Assembly (NCBI GenBank): GCA_036477795.1
Contig: JAZGDL010000488.1
Location: 1 to 16,685, forward strand
DNA: 16,685 bases
DNA from: JAZGDL01 sp036477795
GTDB taxonomy: Bacteria; Planctomycetota; Phycisphaerae; UBA1845
Direction of reading: 5' to 3'
In this document: in pieces, positions 13,972 through 16,685 of the stretch
Layout: each line of letters begins with the position of its first letter
How positions within the stretch are numbered: the stretch's first letter is position 1
Position numbers and translations under genes: made by a program
Notes under the pieces: generated by a model
The model's database searches: none
Told to the model about the DNA's origin: nothing
What the model saw: only the letters and a program-made list of their open reading frames with translations

Positions 13972-14679
13972 ATGGCGGTTCAGCTTCAATTCAAGCCGAG
14001 GGGCAGCGACGGTGAGGGTACTATCACCGCGACCGCCAACAACGAGGTCATTCACTCCGATGCCGGAGACATCCACGATGCGGATTTCAGGAGGAGTTTC
14101 GTTAGAGCACTTTGCAGAAAATGCCAGGCGCTCGACTCCGATGACCTCGACAGTGAACTAATACGCCTTGCTCAGCGGTCGGTGTCTAGGGTCGGCAAAC
14201 GTGCGTCCATCGCGCACCACACGCTCATGCCGCTTCCCGACTACGAGACGTTTCCCGTGGACGCGCTTCCACCGGTGATCCGTAAGTTCGTCCGCAAGGC
14301 GGCGGCAGCTATCGGGTGTGATGCGAGTTACGTCGCGTTGCCGCTCATGAGCACGATCGCGTCGGCAATCGGCAACACCCGTCGCATAAAACTCAAAGAA
14401 TCTTGGTCCGAACCATCGGTGCTCTGGACGGCGATCATCGGCGAGAGCGGCACCCGCAAATCGCCCGCAATCGAGCTCGTCACGTCGCCGGTCATTCGCC
14501 GGCAGGAAAAGGCGATGAAAGCGTACGAGCTGGTGTTGCGCGACTTTAAGGTCGCAGAGTCTCGCTACAAGGAGAAGATCAAGAAATGGAAAAATAAAAA
14601 AACGACCGGAAACCCACCCGAGAAGCCTCAGGCACCGGATCCCGACCTTCCGACCTTACGAGTCGCACCTGCCGGTTAG
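13972..14679 (+). pseudogene. DUF3987 primase-helicase-like protein, 3'-truncated
   Basis: The start is ATG 13972, eight bases after AAGGA; the alternative ATG 13966 overlaps the upstream stop but sits too close to that site. The 235 residues contain the DUF3987 opening (YETFPVDALPPVIRKFV), the AAAAIGCDASYVALPLMSTI block, and the P-loop IIGESGTRKSPA at about 156-167, where Arg replaces the usual second Gly. A Lys/Glu-rich helical stretch follows. The frame stops at VAPAG, before the conserved Asp-Glu (Walker B) region, so at least half the usual length is missing. The family is linked to replication of phages and integrative elements. Its stop is interlocked with the stop of a minus-strand fragment at 14676. 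Confidence 0.8.
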
Positions 14680-14828
14680 GCCCTCGCGCGCGAGCAATTT
14701 TCGAACGCTAGCGTCGCCTGTCGAGGTGACGTATAAACGCGTCCGTGGACGCTCATCTCCGTGATTTGGTAGACCGAGGATGGCAGCACCACCGCCGATT
14801 CAGTGACGAGGATTTCGTCGCGAATCCG
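14676..14828 (-). pseudogene. 51-codon tail of an unrecognised gene
   Basis: On the minus strand, directly after the stop of the truncated receiver gene and in the same frame, 50 residues plus TAA read RIRDEILVTESAVVLPSSVY, then QITEMSVHGRVYTSP and RQATLAFENCSRARA. The composition looks like real protein, perhaps the C-terminus of a gene whose body was lost, but I cannot name the family. No start or ribosome site precedes it. It may equally be non-coding DNA that is open by chance. Confidence 0.3.
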
Positions 14829-15092
14829 TCAGCTCCCGTACTCTACTTGGGCGACCGTGATGCGGACAGTATTGGGGCGAATGTTCGCGGCCTTGGCGAG
14901 CACCTCGGCTCCGGTCATTGATCCCAACCCGTAATCGCACACGATGACTGCCAGCTCCGCTTGGTGCAAGGTGGCGAGCGCTTCTTGCCCTGTCTGCGCA
15001 ACGAGGATTTCGTGTCCCTCTCTGCGCAGAACGCGTTTCAGGGCGTTGAGAACGGGAAGCTCGTCGTCGACAAGGAGGATTTGGGAAGCCAT
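14829..15092 (-). pseudogene. Response-regulator receiver (REC) domain, C-terminally truncated
   Basis: ATG 15092 overlaps the TAA of the upstream gene (TAATG), so it is translationally coupled. The 87 residues carry ILLVDDE with the acidic pair, the phospho-acceptor Asp in IVCDYGLG, and RPNTVRIT, where the family continues with Leu-Thr-Gly. Instead the frame ends VAQVEYGS and stops. The final alpha-helices, the conserved Lys and any output domain are missing; a normal REC is about 120 residues. It resembles the N-terminus of REC-HD-GYP proteins, so it may be the start of a second gene of the upstream type, cut off at the edge of the mobile fragment. Confidence 0.75.
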
Positions 15093-16685
15093 TATGAAGC
15101 CTTAACCGGTTCGGCCTCCCGGCGAGCCATGGCCGACTTCAGCGTATCCATTAGCCTGCGCTTGTCCCAGGGTTTGACGAGTATCGCTGCAACGTTTGGT
15201 CCTTTGGCGATCCGGCGAACCTCATCCATCTTTGCGTTGCCCGTAAGCACGATGCAGGGCAGCTTGGGGGCGAGCTTGCCCAGGCGTTGGAGCAGTTCCT
15301 CGCCCCCCATTGCCGGCATCATCACATCGGTTATTACCACGTCGAACGTGTCGCGTTGAATGAGTGCAAGCGCGTCGTGCCCGCTGTTCGTGGTAAGCGC
15401 GTCGAAGCCACTCATCCGAAGCTCGCGCTGGAGTGCGTTGCAGAGCATGTTTGAGTCATCGACCACCAGGACTTTCGGTTTCCGCGCTTCATGCTGTTTC
15501 ACGGAGGAGCTACCCTTAGTCGTACATGGTCCCCTGCGTCCGGAACCACCCGGTTCAGATTGCGGGCTACGAGCAGACGGGTCGGACGCAACCTGATTGG
15601 TACTACCGCCAGCTGACACCGTGTCGTCTGAGCCTTTGTGCCGCTGCTTGCCATTAACGGCCTTGGTGGCCTCTTGCGTACATTTGACGAAGACACCGCT
15701 GAGCACCGGATCGATGTTGGCTGCCAGCTTGACACGCTCGATCATTTCCGCTGTCAGATCGGTGCCTGATTTCAACAGAAGCACGCCCTGGCTGTTTTGT
15801 AGCGGGCGGGACAACTTCATCCCCACTTTCAGTTGCGTCGGCGAAAGCTCCACCTCGCTGTCGCTACATGTTTCGTCGGACTCCTTGTCGAGGTGCTCAA
15901 GGAACAGCTCAACCAAGGCTGGATCAAAGCGCTTGCCTTGACCTGCGAGAAGCACTTTCCTGCCGGCTCCGCGTGAGGTAGCCGTCGGGCTTGTCGATGA
16001 GAACACGGTCTCGTCGTAGCTGTCTGCAATCGCGATGATCCGGGAGATGAGCGGTATCTCATCTTCCTTGGAGCGGTCCGGATAGCCGGTCCCGTCGTAG
16101 TTCTCATACTGATGTCGAACAGCCTGCGCTATCCCTCCGAACCCGGTAACATGAGAAAGGATCGCGCAACCCGAATCAGAATGCCGCAGGGAACGGCCGC
16201 CGCTGCGCGCACTACCACGTCCTGAGCGTGATCCCTTCTTAGCGTGCAGCTTCGAGACTTTTCCGATGTCATGAAGGTGAGCGGCGAACTCAACGTCCCG
16301 AAGGTCGTCGCCGGTGAGACTGAGTTGTGTGCCCAGGGTGAGGGCGTGCTGGGCAACGCGTTTGGAGTGGATCCCGATGTTAGGGTTGCTTGCCTCACAC
16401 ATTGCGACCATGACATGCAACGTATCCCGAAGGGACTGCTCGAGCTCACGCTGCAGTCGCTGCAGCCGTTGGTTTTGCGTGCTCAATTGCGCGGTGCGCT
16501 GTTCGACCTGCTCCTCAAGCCGCTGATTCCAGGCCTCGAGCTCTTCCTTCTGCTTGCCCGTGAGCTCTTCAAGTCGGCGGTTGTCCAGAATCAACTGGTA
16601 AGCCCGCACGCCATCGCGGACGACGGTTCTAAGGTGCTCGTCGTCCCACGGTTTCATCAGGAAGTGATTGACATGGCCCTCGTTG
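15092..16685 (-). CDS. HD-GYP-type response regulator with C-terminal REC domain (5' partial)
   Basis: The frame is open to the right edge; the visible start (NEGHVNHFLMKPWDD) is the end of an N-terminal receiver domain, so the true start is outside. Counting from the Met of MKPW: a coiled coil at about 28-75, an HD domain with AHLHD (H129, D130), RHSDSG, HQYENYDGTGYP (GYP at 191-193) and ADSYD, a Ser/Gly-rich linker, then a full REC domain from LVVDDS through VVITDVMMP to VKPWDK. HD-GYP proteins hydrolyse cyclic di-GMP. Here the usual His-His-Glu before DGxGYP is Gln-Tyr-Glu, and the stretch between HD and GYP is replaced by a Ser/Arg/Gly-rich segment, so activity is doubtful. Coupled by TAATG to the truncated receiver gene. 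Confidence 0.88.
   Translation of the reverse strand, partial: NEGHVNHFLMKPWDDEHLRTVVRDGVRAYQLILDNRRLEELTGKQKEELEAWNQRLEEQVEQRTAQLSTQNQRLQRLQRELEQSLRDTLHVMVAMCEASNPNIGIHSKRVAQHALTLGTQLSLTGDDLRDVEFAAHLHDIGKVSKLHAKKGSRSGRGSARSGGRSLRHSDSGCAILSHVTGFGGIAQAVRHQYENYDGTGYPDRSKEDEIPLISRIIAIADSYDETVFSSTSPTATSRGAGRKVLLAGQGKRFDPALVELFLEHLDKESDETCSDSEVELSPTQLKVGMKLSRPLQNSQGVLLLKSGTDLTAEMIERVKLAANIDPVLSGVFVKCTQEATKAVNGKQRHKGSDDTVSAGGSTNQVASDPSARSPQSEPGGSGRRGPCTTKGSSSVKQHEARKPKVLVVDDSNMLCNALQRELRMSGFDALTTNSGHDALALIQRDTFDVVITDVMMPAMGGEELLQRLGKLAPKLPCIVLTGNAKMDEVRRIAKGPNVAAILVKPWDKRRLMDTLKSAMARREAEPVKAS

Overview
The window looks like a piece of a Planctomycetota chromosome, probably an uncultured lineage near Phycisphaerae. 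I infer this from four things: IPTL-CTERM surface-anchor tails, an ECF sigma factor paired with a large membrane Ser/Thr kinase-TPR protein, a giant secreted RHS protein with Cys-rich and dockerin-like modules, and a beta-helix protein of the kind these genomes carry in many copies. Base composition is moderately GC-rich throughout. No ribosomal or housekeeping gene fixes the taxonomy.

Layout. 1-1020: the 3' end of a secreted Cys-rich repeat protein with an IPTL-CTERM tail, closed by a strong intrinsic terminator. 1023-2489: a scar of mobile DNA, with a second IPTL-CTERM relic, a truncated transposon-associated ORF, the 3' part of a tRNA-Arg gene with its own terminator on the minus strand, and a broken tyrosine recombinase gene. 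2490-5869 (minus strand): a two-gene operon of an ECF sigma factor overlapping a 923-residue protein with a zinc-finger, kinase, membrane and TPR layout. 5870-6115: a divergent intergenic region. 6116-12724: one 2,202-residue secreted RHS/YD-repeat protein whose variable C-terminus carries HExxH plus GTxDxxY, the signature of aspzincin (M35-like) metalloendopeptidases. 12725-12950: a REPIN-like palindromic repeat and a promoter. 12951-14679: a secreted beta-helix gene cut short at a second partial copy of that repeat, then fused to a decayed replication cassette (TOPRIM primase fragment plus DUF3987 fragment). 14676-16685 (minus strand): a short gene tail, a truncated response-regulator receiver, and the 3' part of an HD-GYP-type/receiver protein that runs off the right edge.

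How the parts may work together. The coherent intact unit is the divergent pair in the middle: the sigma factor-kinase operon on one side and the RHS metalloprotease on the other. I infer, without direct proof, that the membrane kinase, which has an anti-sigma-like zinc finger, controls the sigma factor, and that the RHS gene is a possible target. Everything around this core shows rearrangement: broken recombinase, tRNA fragment, REP-like repeats, truncated primase and receiver genes. It is best read as an accessory island with eroded borders.
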